In this document: positions 11,200 to 21,521 of the stretch, piece by piece
How positions within the stretch are numbered: position 1 is the stretch's first letter
How the letters are laid out: each line of letters starts with the position of its first letter
Assembly: GCA_022059125.1 (NCBI GenBank)
Contig: JAEUWY010000005.1
Coordinates: forward strand, 5,022,001 to 5,086,000
DNA length: 64,000 nucleotides
Reading direction: 5' to 3'
From: Corynespora cassiicola
Lineage: Eukaryota > Ascomycota > Dothideomycetes > Pleosporales > Corynesporascaceae
Position numbers and translations under genes: made by a program
The notes under the pieces: model-generated
Told to the model about the DNA's origin: nothing
Database searches by the model: none
What the model saw: the letters and a program-made list of their open reading frames with translations, nothing else

Positions 11200-12316
11200 A
11201 TGATAGAGAGTACTAACCGAATGCTTAGATTAAGTAGTGAACGCAAGAAGACTTGGATAGAGCGTATAGAACGACAAAAACATACCCTGAGGGACTTACA
11301 TCCCTTTATGGAGAGCTTCCCCTCTCCTATCTGGACTCGGAGCGTGCTCCAGGAAGCCGCAGAAAACGTTGAGAAGGTCATGGCTCGCAAAGTGAAAGAA
11401 CCCATCATAGGGCTAGAAGTGGACGAGCGCTTTCAAACATATATCTGGATGCCAGACAATCGGTACTGTGGCCCAGATAGCGTACCAAGCCTGGTATACG
11501 AGAGATATTCGCACATTGCGAGAAATCGTGGAATATGCCCCCCTTACAAAATCCGCAGCATAGCACCCCACAGCCAACGCATCACCGAAACAGTAAGGTT
11601 GAAACCGGGAATGCTCGCCGAGCAAGCCAGCCTCGCAACCCAACCCTTCGAATTCCATGCCGAAGCCGCAAAGATCGTGAGAGACTGGGAGAACAGCCGC
11701 CAATGGGCCCTCCTAAAGCCGCACCTCACCCGCCTCCAGAACAGCACCCAGATCAAAAACATCGTCTGCCTCGCCCTCGGCACCCCATCCGCTCCACCCA
11801 CCAACACATCGCCGCCTCCTCCATCGCCCGGTTCCTGCACGCGCAGTACCGCGAGACAGACCCGGACACGCCTCCCCCATCGACATGGTAGCCTACGACC
11901 CCGACTACACCACCGCCGCCGACGCAGCCTTCCTCTGCTCGCTCGAGCCCCCCCTCCCCCAAATCGTCACCCCGCCGTACGAGTACCTCGCCCTGAGCAC
12001 CCACACGCTGGTCCTGGCCGCCGACCCGCCGTGCGTCGTGACCATGCACGAGATCATCGCCGACGTGCTGTACCCCGGCGGACCGGCGGCGGTGCTCGCC
12101 AACGAGGTGTGGAATGGTTTGCCGTGGTTTGCCGAGGGCAAGGTGCACGAAATGGATGTGTGGACGCCGAGGGTGGGCGAGATGTACGACGAGTATGACA
12201 AGGTGCGGTTTGAGGAGGAGATGGAGTGGCCGGATGTGCCCTGTTGGGATAGGGAGGCCGAGTGTGGGGCGTGGAAGTGGTTGGAGGGTGTGGTGCTGCA
12301 TGTTCGGAGGGAGTAA
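11200..12316 (+). pseudogene. SRR1-domain protein gene broken by two apparent single-base frameshifts
   Basis: The start at 11200 opens a frame with MIESTNRMLRLSSERKKTW, leading to IKNIVCLALGTP at about 11750-11786, the first strand of the SRR1-like fold. Conserved sequence then continues in a second frame (STHQHIAASSIARFLHAQYR, about 11793-11852). It moves to a third frame at VAYDPDYTTAADAAFLCSL (from about 11885), the SRR1 'YDPxFTxxD' motif, and ends at TAA 12314-12316. Each shift equals one missing base and falls next to a C-run (about 11781-11794 and 11871-11879). No GT-AG intron explains them. Fungal SRR1-domain proteins are usually uncharacterised; plant SRR1 is linked to circadian and haem regulation. 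The gene is either a young pseudogene or carries two sequencing errors in C-rich DNA. Confidence 0.65.
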
Positions 12317-12552
12317 CTAGGGGGGAAGTCCACTATGAGTAGTAGAATCAAGCAAGTCCGCTTGTTGGCATTCTGTAAGGTCAGCTTCCGCGAAGATGGA
12401 TGGAAACGATTGTAATATCGATATCGTAACCGATGCCTGCTGAAATGCCAAGCCCAAGAACACGGTGACTTGTACGTTGAATTGCCGTGTTAGGAAAATA
12501 TGTTTCTTCTTTGTTAAATCTACATGGAACCTACGAAGATCCAGCGTTGCGT

Positions 12553-14370
12553 TTACTTGAACTGATCCTCCGTGACGCCCTTGCCCATCGCCGCCGTCGA
12601 GCTAACACCGCCCGTGAGCATCTTCAGCGTGTTGTCAACATAGTTCGCGCCGCTCCACTTCTGGTGCGTAAGAACGTCAACCTTGTTCTCTGCTTCTGGC
12701 TCCTGGATGATCTCGCCGTACGCGCGCATGCCCTGCTTCGCATATGCCTTGGAGAAGGTGTCGGCCATGAGCGCCGTCTGGTGGAGACCGGCGAGTGTGA
12801 TGAACTGCCAGCAGTAGCCGAGGTCCGCGAGACGCTTGATGTACGTCTCCTGCTCGTCGCGAGGCATGGCGGCCTTCCAGTTGAAGGACGGCGACAGGTT
12901 GTAAGACAACCTGTTTCAGAGTTAGCGTCATGTCACATGTGAAATGAATTTGGGGTCAACGTACTTCTGCTCCGGCCAGACGGCGTGAACGCCCTCGGCG
13001 AACTCCTTCGCCTGAGCGTAGTCTGGCAGCTTCGACTCCATCCAAATCATGTCGGCATACGGAGCATACGCGATGGCGCGGTTGATGGCGCACTGGCAAC
13101 CACCCTTGTACCGGTAGTAGCCCTCGCGGGTCCTGGAAGCGTTCCAGTCAAAGAAGACATCGACGCCGGTGATGCCCTTTGCAATGGCTCGGGCTTCAGA
13201 GTTGCCCTTGCCCTTGACCTTGCTCATGAATTCATTAATGAGACCCTGCTTGTTGACATGAACGCCAGCGTTGATGGTGTCAATGACGGCCTCGTGGAAA
13301 AGCTTGAGGTTGGCCTCCTTCGTCCAGGCATCTTCGATTGCCTGGAGTTCATCGCCAGTCTTTCCAGCCTGCTCGGCGGCGTACATGAGGTCACCGAGGG
13401 GCTGGAGATTGGGGTTTGTGCTACCCTGGATGTAGAAGTGATCACGGGGGTCGATAGTAGAGGTAATCAGAGTGGCGGCTTCTGAGTCGGTACGTGCTAC
13501 AGCAAGGAGGTCGGTGCCTGCGTTCGTTGAAGTCAGTTTCCGATTCAGACAGCACCCAGGAATTGTGTTTCACGCATACCCATGATATCAGCCTGCGCTC
13601 GGATCGCGACAAGGCGATTGATGTGCTCGCTGATTGGGACCAAAACCTTGCCAGCCATGTGTCCGCACTTCTTCGTTCCTGGCGCCTGGTCCTCAATGTG
13701 GATTCCAGCCGCACCCTTCTCAATGAACAGCTTCGTGAGCTTCATAATGGCCGTAAGACCACCATGGCCAGTGTCGGCGTCCGCAATGATGGGCCTCAGG
13801 TAATCGACCTGGGGGAGCTTGCCGCGCTCGGCTTTCGATGTGGTTACGCGTTCTTCACGCTGTTTGCGGTCGTGGAAGACTTGTGCCATGAAAAGGTGTC
13901 CAACTTTGTTGGGGACGGTGGTCTGGTTCTATCAGCTGTAGCTCGAAAGGAACCGAGATTCGACGTACGTATGGGTAATCTGCTAGATCTGGTCCAGGTT
14001 CGTCGGTCGACGAAGCTGTCGAGGAGCATTGCCAGCCAGAAACGTACACTGTGTCGAGGTACTTTGCCATTTGGGTGACCATCACGGGGTCGAGACAGCC
14101 GTATGTGAAGCTTGCTTCATGGTTCTGCGAGCCATCAGCTACGACCCTGCTGTTACTGGCGGGTGATTATACCTTGAATCTGCCCTCCACAATGTTCCAG
14201 AGCTTCTTCGACTGTGTGTTGCTGGGATACTGAATCTTGAGCGTGCCCCTCTTGGCCACAATCTGCTCAGCCGTAAAGGCTCTGCGGGTAAACCTCCACC
14301 GGTCATCCTTCCACCAGTTCTTCACCTCTTCTACCTCCTGCTGAAACTGCTGCTCTTCAACGTCGGCCAT
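12553..14370 (-). CDS. icl1: Isocitrate lyase (glyoxylate cycle)
   Basis: Exons (minus strand) 14370-14173, 14124-13969, 13922-13580, 13517-12965 and 12910-12553 give 535 residues, the usual fungal length. The enzyme splits isocitrate into succinate and glyoxylate, allowing growth on acetate and fatty acids, normally in peroxisomes or glyoxysome-like bodies. Visible hallmarks are [24 protein letters not shown], the metal-binding region [11 protein letters not shown] and the catalytic KKCGHM signature (Cys at about 204). Further hallmarks are [19 protein letters not shown] and the late [11 protein letters not shown] block. Splicing at each of four GT-AG introns restores conserved sequence. The C-terminus ends TEDQFK. 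It is convergent with the SRR1 gene, 236 nt apart. In fungi this gene is typically acetate-induced and glucose-repressed. Confidence 0.95.
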
Positions 14371-15424
14371 TGTTATGTGACAATAGCTCTAGGTATACAC
14401 GTGTGGTGACGTCTGGAGTGGTAATGAATAAACACAAGCGTTCAATGCTCGAGCTTTTGTTGCAACAAGGGAGGAATGCCGAAGTTGAAAGGAGGAGAGG
14501 AGAGATCTACTCGGCACAATGAAGGGGATGACAAGATGATGACACTGCGCCAGCCTCGGTCCTTCGTCACAGGTGCAAAGTTTCACAAAAACGGGCAAGC
14601 CAAGTCTCTTATGTAGAGCCGTGTTAACCAACCCCATACCCCAGGATTGGCCTACATGGGCCGGGCATTCCAATAGCTGAGCGAGGTCGGGCGTGCTCGG
14701 GTGACCGCACCATTGGACCGACGTCTCGCACCGAGGAACCTGCATCGTGATTCAGAGGCAAGCGTACTAGGGCTGAGGCGCTGCTGCCCTCGCCCCTCGG
14801 CCCAAAGGGAGTCACGTTTTGAACGTCGATGGTGCAGATCCGGGAGTGGAGGAGCAACGGAACTGTGACGGGATGACGTTTGCCAATGGCTTGTGAAGCT
14901 CCCCTCCCCTAGCTCGCGCCTCGCCTATTCGGGGCGTGTGGCCCTCTGGTATTTTATGCTCGCACAGCGCGACTATCTGGTCCATGTTGCGCTGAGGTTC
15001 CTGCTGCCGTGCCACGCGAGATGCGTTCAGCCTTCACATGTTCTTTGATGCGTTCTTTTTTGCTTGTCCAGCGCGTGCATCGCATGTGAAAGGGTACGCG
15101 CAGCGACGACGCGCTAGGCCGGTCCTGGAGCCGCGTTCATCGGGGAATAACCTCGGCTACATGCCCGAACGAGCCATGCGAGGCCAGAACTCCAACGGCT
15201 GTGTCACCATCGCGTCAAGCCCAGAGTGTGCCAGCGGTGCGGGGGACACGTGAAGATGGCACACTTTCTATTTTCGGGGGCTGGGGGAGAAAAGGCCTCA
15301 ACTCCCCCAGTCTGAGTCGCTCGGGACCGACAAGTCAAACGGCCAAGTGTGGACTATGTACTGTTGCTTGGATTGGTCTATGCCTGTGCCTCCGCAAACT
15401 CACAAAGAGAGAAGAAAAGACCAT
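14371..15424. other. ICL promoter region and 3' flank of the DUF1365 gene
   Basis: This 1.05 kb region lies upstream of the isocitrate lyase gene and downstream of the DUF1365 gene, both on the minus strand. Two CCAAT boxes in the orientation of ICL lie at 14646-14650 and 14712-14716, about 280 and 345 nt upstream of its start codon. No coding sequence is supported. Confidence 0.5.
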
Positions 15425-17576
15425 CTATCTGTATCCTTTGATGAGGCCATACACGTGGCACGAACAGACCCATAAACCCGCTCCCGATATCCACCACCAC
15501 TCCGCATTGCCTTGGTTACCTGGGCAGACCTCACGGCTATTACCGGGTATTGTGCTGTGGTCACAGCCATGCTGGCTTACATGTTGGACTAGTCCAACAA
15601 GCTTCTTAGATCCGACATAAGACAAGAAAAGCCTAAGCAGAAAGTCGAAAAGATCAACCACCTCTGTAAACCCCAAGGTAAACCTCTGGGCTAAAAACAC
15701 CTTTGTGGCCGTCCTTCGATAGATTCCGGCGTGTTGGCGGCCCTCTGGACCTCTCACAAATCTATCCATATCAGAGAATGGAGGCTTTCGGATGTCGTCG
15801 ACATCAAATTCGGTAGGCTTAGGCGTGACTGGATAGGCAGATTCTGCCGGCGGGCATCTAATCTTCTTTAGGAACGTCCAACGGAGTTCGTCCAAGTAAC
15901 TCCGCTCTCCCGGTATGCTGTATTTCTCACGAGGTGGACTGCGTCCCAGCAGAACTTTGCCAAGTAGTTCAGGCTGCGATATCCATGCCGTTCGATTCTT
16001 CTCATCCGTGAACAAGGCTTCACGATCGAACGCTTCAGAAGTATGTGCATAGTGTATGAACCGAGAGTAGAAACCCGGACTGATGACGCGCAATTCGAGT
16101 TTGTTGTCGGGAAAGGCCAGGCCGTGGCGGTGCGCAGTCGCTACCAAAGCCTTTGGGTGGTCGGGAATAGCAGTGTGGAGATCAATGGCAAAGCCCTGAT
16201 CCATCTGGTTCACCAGGTAACCCAGGTAATCTTGAAAGATTGTCTGAAGCGTGCTGGAGGAAATTAGTAAAAATGACTCCAGGATACAAGGGGGGTGGAT
16301 GCACTCACACTTCTGTCGAAGATGGTTTCCGACCCACGCTAGAAGAAAGCACTTCGGGCCTGAACCAAACATGGAGCTTGCGGGCAAAGAAAAGTTTAAA
16401 TGCTTCTTTGAGGATGCGCGGAAAAGTGACCAGGCCAACCCACCACCAGCCCCCTACAAACCTTATGGCTCCTGTCAAACCCATATTTTGAGGATCCAAA
16501 GGCTCGCTCGTGGTGTAGACCCTTGCAACAACCTTCGCGTGGTCCTTGGAAGACTTCAAGGTGATGGTGTTGTCGACCCTTGGTACTGAGCATCTTGGAT
16601 ACGGGAAGGGATTCAACGCCTTCAACGCGTAAGAGCCCTTTCTGGAATTGAACGGCGAGACATGGAAATCTTTGAGCCACTTGTCGGTGAACTTTTCCTT
16701 CAATGGGTCTGGCAGCGAAGCTACCGAGTCCTCGGAGGTTGAGGAACGAGGCGGGCTAGGTGGGCAAGCGCCATCGAGCAGATACATGCGCCGCTCGCCA
16801 AATGTATTGTTTACCTCCAATATCATCTTCTGCAGCTCGTGGGTGGGATCGTAGACGTACCAAAAGGAGACTGGATTGAACGAGTATCCGAAGAAGCGAG
16901 GTGCAGTGATTAGGTACGCATACGACCATTCAGTATCCTGGACCCCCCTCTCGCGCAAGAACTTCTTCAACTTTCCGTAAAACCCCAGCTCTCCATATCC
17001 CCTCTCCAGATAATCATCTGCCTTGACTTTTAGCCACCAGCTCCCTACCACCCGATCTCGTCCATCGGTAACGTCTTCCCCAGCCCTCGTCCCAATCGGG
17101 ACAATTGGCAGACCGTACAGCAGATACGAGTATCCAAACGCATGCCTCTTGGGAAAGACCCTCGCATGGGTAGTCCTGCAAGGAAAAATCCTCGAACTCG
17201 GATACTCGACGTTCCATCCGAGCACCCCATCCGGCAATTCCTTGGACGCGCCATGCCCCGATCGCCGCGCGCAGTATACGAACATCCCGATCGAGGCAAG
17301 GGCCAACCACCGCTCCCAGGGAACCCAACTCTTGAACACGGCCGCCACCACCTCCTGCCTTAGTAGTGCCAAATTGGCCAGCGTGAAGAATAGCCCGTCT
17401 GTCCAGACAGTCTGATCACCGTGCCGGAGCCTCCACGCGCCGCCCATCCCCCAGACCCCCAGAACCGCAGGCCACGCCCGCACAGCAGCCGCCCCGCCAC
17501 AGCTCCAAAACACCAATGCATTGACCCCAACGCCCACCAACCCCCGCCTCCAAAGGTCCCATCTCCGGACCTCCAT
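15425..17576 (-). CDS. DUF1365-domain membrane-associated protein
   Basis: Exons 17576-16309 and 16253-15425 give 698 residues. The N-terminal about 110 residues contain several hydrophobic helices. The DUF1365 domain follows from about residue 125 (SRIFPCRTTHARVFPKRHAF, with the HARVFP and YLLYGLPI motifs). It includes PRFFGYSFNPVSFWYVYD, the family's strongest block, near residue 245, and later KDFHVSPFN. The second exon carries a long C-terminal extension (about 270 residues, beginning TLQTIFQDYLGYLVNQM) that ends near a hydrophobic helix. DUF1365 is of unknown function; in bacteria it often sits beside cyclopropane-fatty-acid-synthase genes. The reading frame stays open upstream to 17876, but that part is a Ser/Leu repeat encoded by a CT microsatellite. 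The ATG at 17576 is therefore the better start. Confidence 0.85.
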
Positions 17577-17676
17577 GGCAAAGTCCAAAGCAAAGGGAAA
17601 ATCAAACAGGGCGTACAACACACACCCAAGACGGAAACGAAACCTTTTTGGGAGAGCAGAAACAGGACGGACAGAC

Positions 17677-17708
<32 letters not shown>

Positions 17709-17720
17709 GGAGAGAGAGAA
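17677..17720. repeat. GA/CT microsatellite upstream of the DUF1365 start
   Basis: About 44 nt of nearly perfect GA repeat on the plus strand (CT on the transcribed strand) lies 100 nt upstream of the proposed start codon. It forms a pyrimidine tract in the leader or promoter of the minus-strand gene. Confidence 0.85.
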
Positions 17721-18092
17721 GCAGTAGCAGAACAGAGCAAAAAAAGTGTCGGATGGCCTGTTGTTGGAGAGATGGGTACGTACATTGGGGCAACCTCTGG
17801 ACCGGGCCACAGATCGGCACAACTGTGTCACGCTATACCGGAAGGGTGGAGTCGACCAAGGGTTCCCGATTGGCACCGTCAGGCTAAACGGTGCGGCTTG
17901 TGAGCTTTTTTCTTTGCTGACGGGGGCGCAACGCGACTGGCGCGGGACGACGCGAAGCTGGACACGTTCGCTCTTGTCTGTTTTTGCTTTTTGTTCTTCT
18001 CCAACCGTGGTGGTGGTGTTGGCAGGAATGGGATTCGGGCGATTTGCACGGCGGTGTGGAACACTTTGTCATGCAGGTCATGTTGTTTGTGT

Positions 18093-18156
18093 GTTGTTGT
18101 TGTTGTTGTTGTTGTTGGTGGTGGTGCTTCATTCTTGCTGCTGCTGCTGCTGCTGC
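18093..18156. repeat. TTG and TGC triplet repeats
   Basis: An imperfect TTG run (18093-18117) changes to GGT units and then a TGC run of about seven units (18136-18156). No supported gene uses it as coding sequence. Confidence 0.8.
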
Positions 18157-18674
18157 AGTTACTTTACACCATGGTGGACTATGGGACAACATGTCCCTTG
18201 GCGCACACTCCTCCTTCCCCTTGTAGGGGATGCAACGCGCCCTCTACGAAGCGCAGCTAGAACGCGTTCACCATTTCTACGACGTCATTACCTGTTAGAC
18301 GAGCGTAGGCGCGGGCCGTGCGCTGGGAAGCGCTGGAACGCGATATCACACCACTTTTTCCCACAAAGCAACGTCTGCCCAGGGGGGGTTTGAGGGGACG
18401 CACAGAGAGAGAAACAGCGGAGATGCAGAAAAATCGCCACCACCATCGAGTTTGAGGCGTTGAGCAGACCGATTGCGATCGGCTAGTGGCTTTTGTCTTG
18501 GATGTGTTAGTCTACGTGCGCCATGCATGCCAACAGTCGACAGCACGTCTGCTAGCTACTAGCTACAGGGTTATTCGCAAAATGAGACGATACAAAAGGG
18601 GACGAGGGAGGGGGTGGGGATCGAAAAAAAACAGCCGCCGAGAAAGATGCAATCCGAGCCTCCGCATACAGTAT

Positions 18675-20621
18675 TCACGCATTCGTCTCCTCGCCCTTGT
18701 ACTCTGCACTCTTCCCAATCTTCGTCCACGGCGCAAAGGCTACCCAACATGTCAGCACTGGCCACTGATACTTGCTCTCAAGCCACACGGGACGAATGGA
18801 AAACTTACGATTCTTGCTCTTCCCCAGAGTCTCTCCCAAGATGGGGAAGTGCCGGAGCAGTACATCCTTCATGCCGCTGTTCTGCACCCAATCCATGCCT
18901 GCCTTGCTATACGTCTTCTCATTCCACTCGGTCGCAATGAACCGATCGCTCTTGAGCCGCCGACTCGCCATGAGGATGAAGACGCGGAACGCCGTGTCGC
19001 TGAACCCAAACCCCTTGGGCAGCGGCTCGCACATGCACCCCACGAGCAGATCCACCTTCTCGATGTCCCCGCCGTAGATTGCCTCGAGGCGCCCCGCAAC
19101 CTCTGCGTTGCCGCCCGTGAGCTCCGCAAACGACGTTGCTGCAGGTAGGTGGAAGAGGCGCCGGAACTGGTTGTACCGGGGCACGCCACGCTCACGGTCG
19201 CGCAGGATGTCGATGGTGCCGAGATCGATGTGGCGGCCCTCGGGCGTATGGAGATCGCGCAGGAAGTCGGGCGTGTTGTTCAGCGTCACGGCGCCCGGGT
19301 AGTTGATGCCAAACGAGTAGAAGATGTCGTCGAAGCGGAGCTTCTCGTCGTAGAGCGGCTTGCGGGCCTTGTCGAAGACGACGTCCTTGATGGGGTAGGT
19401 GGTCTTGTGGGCGCCGCCGTTGGCGGAGAAGAAGGCGATGTTGTCGGGGATCAGGGTGTGGAAGCGGTAGACCGAGACGAACTCTTCAGTGAGGGAGTAG
19501 GGGGCATTTTGCTGCTCTGCGATGCTGCCTGGGATGCCGGATATTCCTTCATTCTTGGTGAAGTTGCCGAAGAGCTTGAAGATTCGTTCGCCTAGTAAGC
19601 CCCACCAGTTTGCGTTCATGCTGATCTCGAGGGCAGGATGGGCGAGGATGGCGGGGGTCCACTCCACGGTATGGATCTTTGCCATGAGCGCGCAGTTGAC
19701 CAGTCTTGCAGTGTCGAACACCTTCTCCGAGCTCCAGTCCGGATAGCTCTTGACTAGCTCATCGCATATGGCGTTGTGCTCGAGAACGAAGAGAGTGTGC
19801 AGCATCTCGAGTCCCAACCACCAGTTCGTGTTGAAGCCAGTCTCGGGTATACCGTCCTTGTCGCGGGGAAGGAACGTCACGCATTTTTGCTCGTCTACCT
19901 CAAGCTTCCCGTTCTTGGCCTGACCGCGGAGCTCCTTGGTCCGCGCCTCTGTATTGCCGTAGATCTGACTGCCGTCCCACCAGTGTGTGTTCTGGTTCTT
20001 GTATCCTGGTGCCTTCTTGTCCGTCTCATCCAGCTCTTTATCCGCCAGCGTAGCCTCCACCTCCATTTTCTGGCCTGACCATTCATCTCCCTCAGCAAGC
20101 TTGACTTCATACTTTTCTGTGCTGGAGTTTTCGTGCATGAACCAATCATGTACTTGGAATTGGATCCAAGCAGCAGCCAACAAGTTCAGAATTGTCGCAG
20201 GCTTGAATTTGTCCCTTTTTAGCAACTCATTGCTGACAAGCCTCGGATTCGGAGTCATCATCTCTTCCTCGCTAGGCTTGTGCGTGTATTCTCGCGGGAC
20301 GTTGCGACCGAACCTCATGCCTATACATCCCATCTTCGGCTGCTCGAGCGAATTGAATAGTCCATCCGAATTACGCGTAGCCAGCCACTCTTTATCCGTC
20401 ATGTGCGGGCAGTCCTTCGTGCCCTGGTACTCTGGTGTAGGATACACATCGTGAAGGTTCTTGTGGCGCAGTTCCGCGCGGTAGGCTGATAGGTTCAAGA
20501 CACCGATCAAGGTAGGCAATTTATGCCAGGGCACAAGCTTATTAACGCCCTTGTAAAAAGCGATCAAGGCTTTCTCTGGAAGTGGAGGAGTCCAACTCGG
20601 GGCTTTTGCTGGGGTAGCCAT
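18675..20621 (-). CDS. Haem peroxidase of the fatty-acid alpha-dioxygenase type
   Basis: Exons 20621-18809 and 18739-18675 give 625 residues. The sequence follows plant alpha-dioxygenase closely: AAAWIQFQVHDWFMHE (distal His about 158), THWWDGSQIYG, MLHTLFVLEHNAICDEL and AKIHTVEWTPAILAHPAL. It continues with NANWWGLLGERIFK and PYSLTEEFVSVYRFHTLIPD, where Tyr385 and His388 have the Tyr-x2-His spacing of the catalytic tyrosine and proximal haem ligand. Plant members insert dioxygen at C2 of fatty acids, giving 2-hydroperoxides. Fungal copies are less studied, so the substrate is inferred. No signal peptide is seen. The last intron has GTAAGT and CTGAC signals and joins KSKN to PFAPWTKIG. The start at 20621 is preferred because the upstream in-frame part has no family character. 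Linoleate diol synthase (Ppo) is less likely because no P450 domain is present. Confidence 0.88.
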   Translation of the reverse strand: MATPAKAPSWTPPLPEKALIAFYKGVNKLVPWHKLPTLIGVLNLSAYRAELRHKNLHDVYPTPEYQGTKDCPHMTDKEWLATRNSDGLFNSLEQPKMGCIGMRFGRNVPREYTHKPSEEEMMTPNPRLVSNELLKRDKFKPATILNLLAAAWIQFQVHDWFMHENSSTEKYEVKLAEGDEWSGQKMEVEATLADKELDETDKKAPGYKNQNTHWWDGSQIYGNTEARTKELRGQAKNGKLEVDEQKCVTFLPRDKDGIPETGFNTNWWLGLEMLHTLFVLEHNAICDELVKSYPDWSSEKVFDTARLVNCALMAKIHTVEWTPAILAHPALEISMNANWWGLLGERIFKLFGNFTKNEGISGIPGSIAEQQNAPYSLTEEFVSVYRFHTLIPDNIAFFSANGGAHKTTYPIKDVVFDKARKPLYDEKLRFDDIFYSFGINYPGAVTLNNTPDFLRDLHTPEGRHIDLGTIDILRDRERGVPRYNQFRRLFHLPAATSFAELTGGNAEVAGRLEAIYGGDIEKVDLLVGCMCEPLPKGFGFSDTAFRVFILMASRRLKSDRFIATEWNEKTYSKAGMDWVQNSGMKDVLLRHFPILGETLGKSKNRKFSIRPVWLESKYQWPVLTCWVAFAPWTKIGKSAEYKGEETNA

Positions 20622-21521
20622 ATCGCAGTCGACGATAGAAGGGTGAGATAGAAATATAGGATAAAACAGGGGATATCGGGAAAAAGAGTTCCAGGTGGTA
20701 CAAGGAGAGGGGGAAAGATAACGCAAAGGTACAAATTTAAGTCGCCTTGTTAATGCAGCCACAGGTGACGAGATCAGAGAGGGCCAGCAGGCTGGATCAG
20801 GAAGTCGCCAAATCGTTTGCCTGAGACAGTTGCGCACCAGTGGCCTGCAGCAGGTTGCATATCTTCCTTCATATATACAAACGTCCTCATCGCAACCAAG
20901 GCTCTCTCGCGCCATGCGCCCTCAAAGAGTCCCACAAACGTCACTTCTCACCCATAAACATCCCTTCTTTCCAGTCTTACACGGCTGTGCCCGTAGCTGA
21001 ACCAAGATCTGGTACTTCTTTCAGCTCTGTGACTAGGTCACCGAGTGTACATCCCGGTCACACCGCCAATCACGCGTCTCTCCACCCACCACCGGTGATA
21101 CAGCGTTCGCCATACTAGGGGGGCGCGGTCTGCCTAATATATAACAATTCTTGCGTCCTATAAGGCGTTCATATTGGTGGCTGCAGCCAAGAATCCTGCA
21201 TGGGGTAAATGAGATAAGCAGGGATGCTACGCGGCGCCAGGATTTTTCTGACAGGCTTGACAGCGGCACCGCCGACGCAGGTGTTGGGGCTTGCGCTTCA
21301 GGACTCCAACGCTGCCGCATGTTCTAGTGGAGGGCGGTTTTGCGTGCGGTGGCCACGGGGTCGTTTGCGGGATATTCGGGAGGCCCGACCGCTTGGGTGT
21401 TGGATCAGCAGTTTGAGGACCGCGGCCGAGTGGTTGGAACCCCAGTGTCCTCTGCATAGTTGTCGATGCAGGACCGAACTTGCAAGATAGAACGATCAGT
21501 CTTCTTTCTTTGAATGGAGAT
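20622..21521. other. intergenic region upstream of the haem peroxidase gene
   Basis: About 0.9 kb between two minus-strand genes. It contains the promoter of the haem peroxidase gene and the 3' flank of the second rhodopsin-domain gene. No coding sequence or RNA gene is recognised. Confidence 0.5.

Larger units (their letters stand above)
17577..18674. other. intergenic region with microsatellites
   Basis: This is the 5' side of the DUF1365 gene (minus) and the 3' side of the haem peroxidase gene (minus). It holds a long GA tract close to the DUF1365 start and TTG/TGC triplet runs. Open frames here translate to repeat peptides only and are not supported as genes. Confidence 0.5.

Noticed and set aside
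11846..11892. Possible short intron (GTACCG to GTAG) that could explain one frame change in the SRR1 gene
   Set aside because: Removing it would delete sequence that reads as good SRR1 protein up to the YDP motif, and it would not fix the first frameshift.
17990..18260. Plus-strand frames with Cys/Val runs
   Set aside because: Encoded by TTG/TGC microsatellites only; no other coding signal.
18486..19148. 220-codon plus-strand frame
   Set aside because: Antisense to the conserved haem peroxidase exon.
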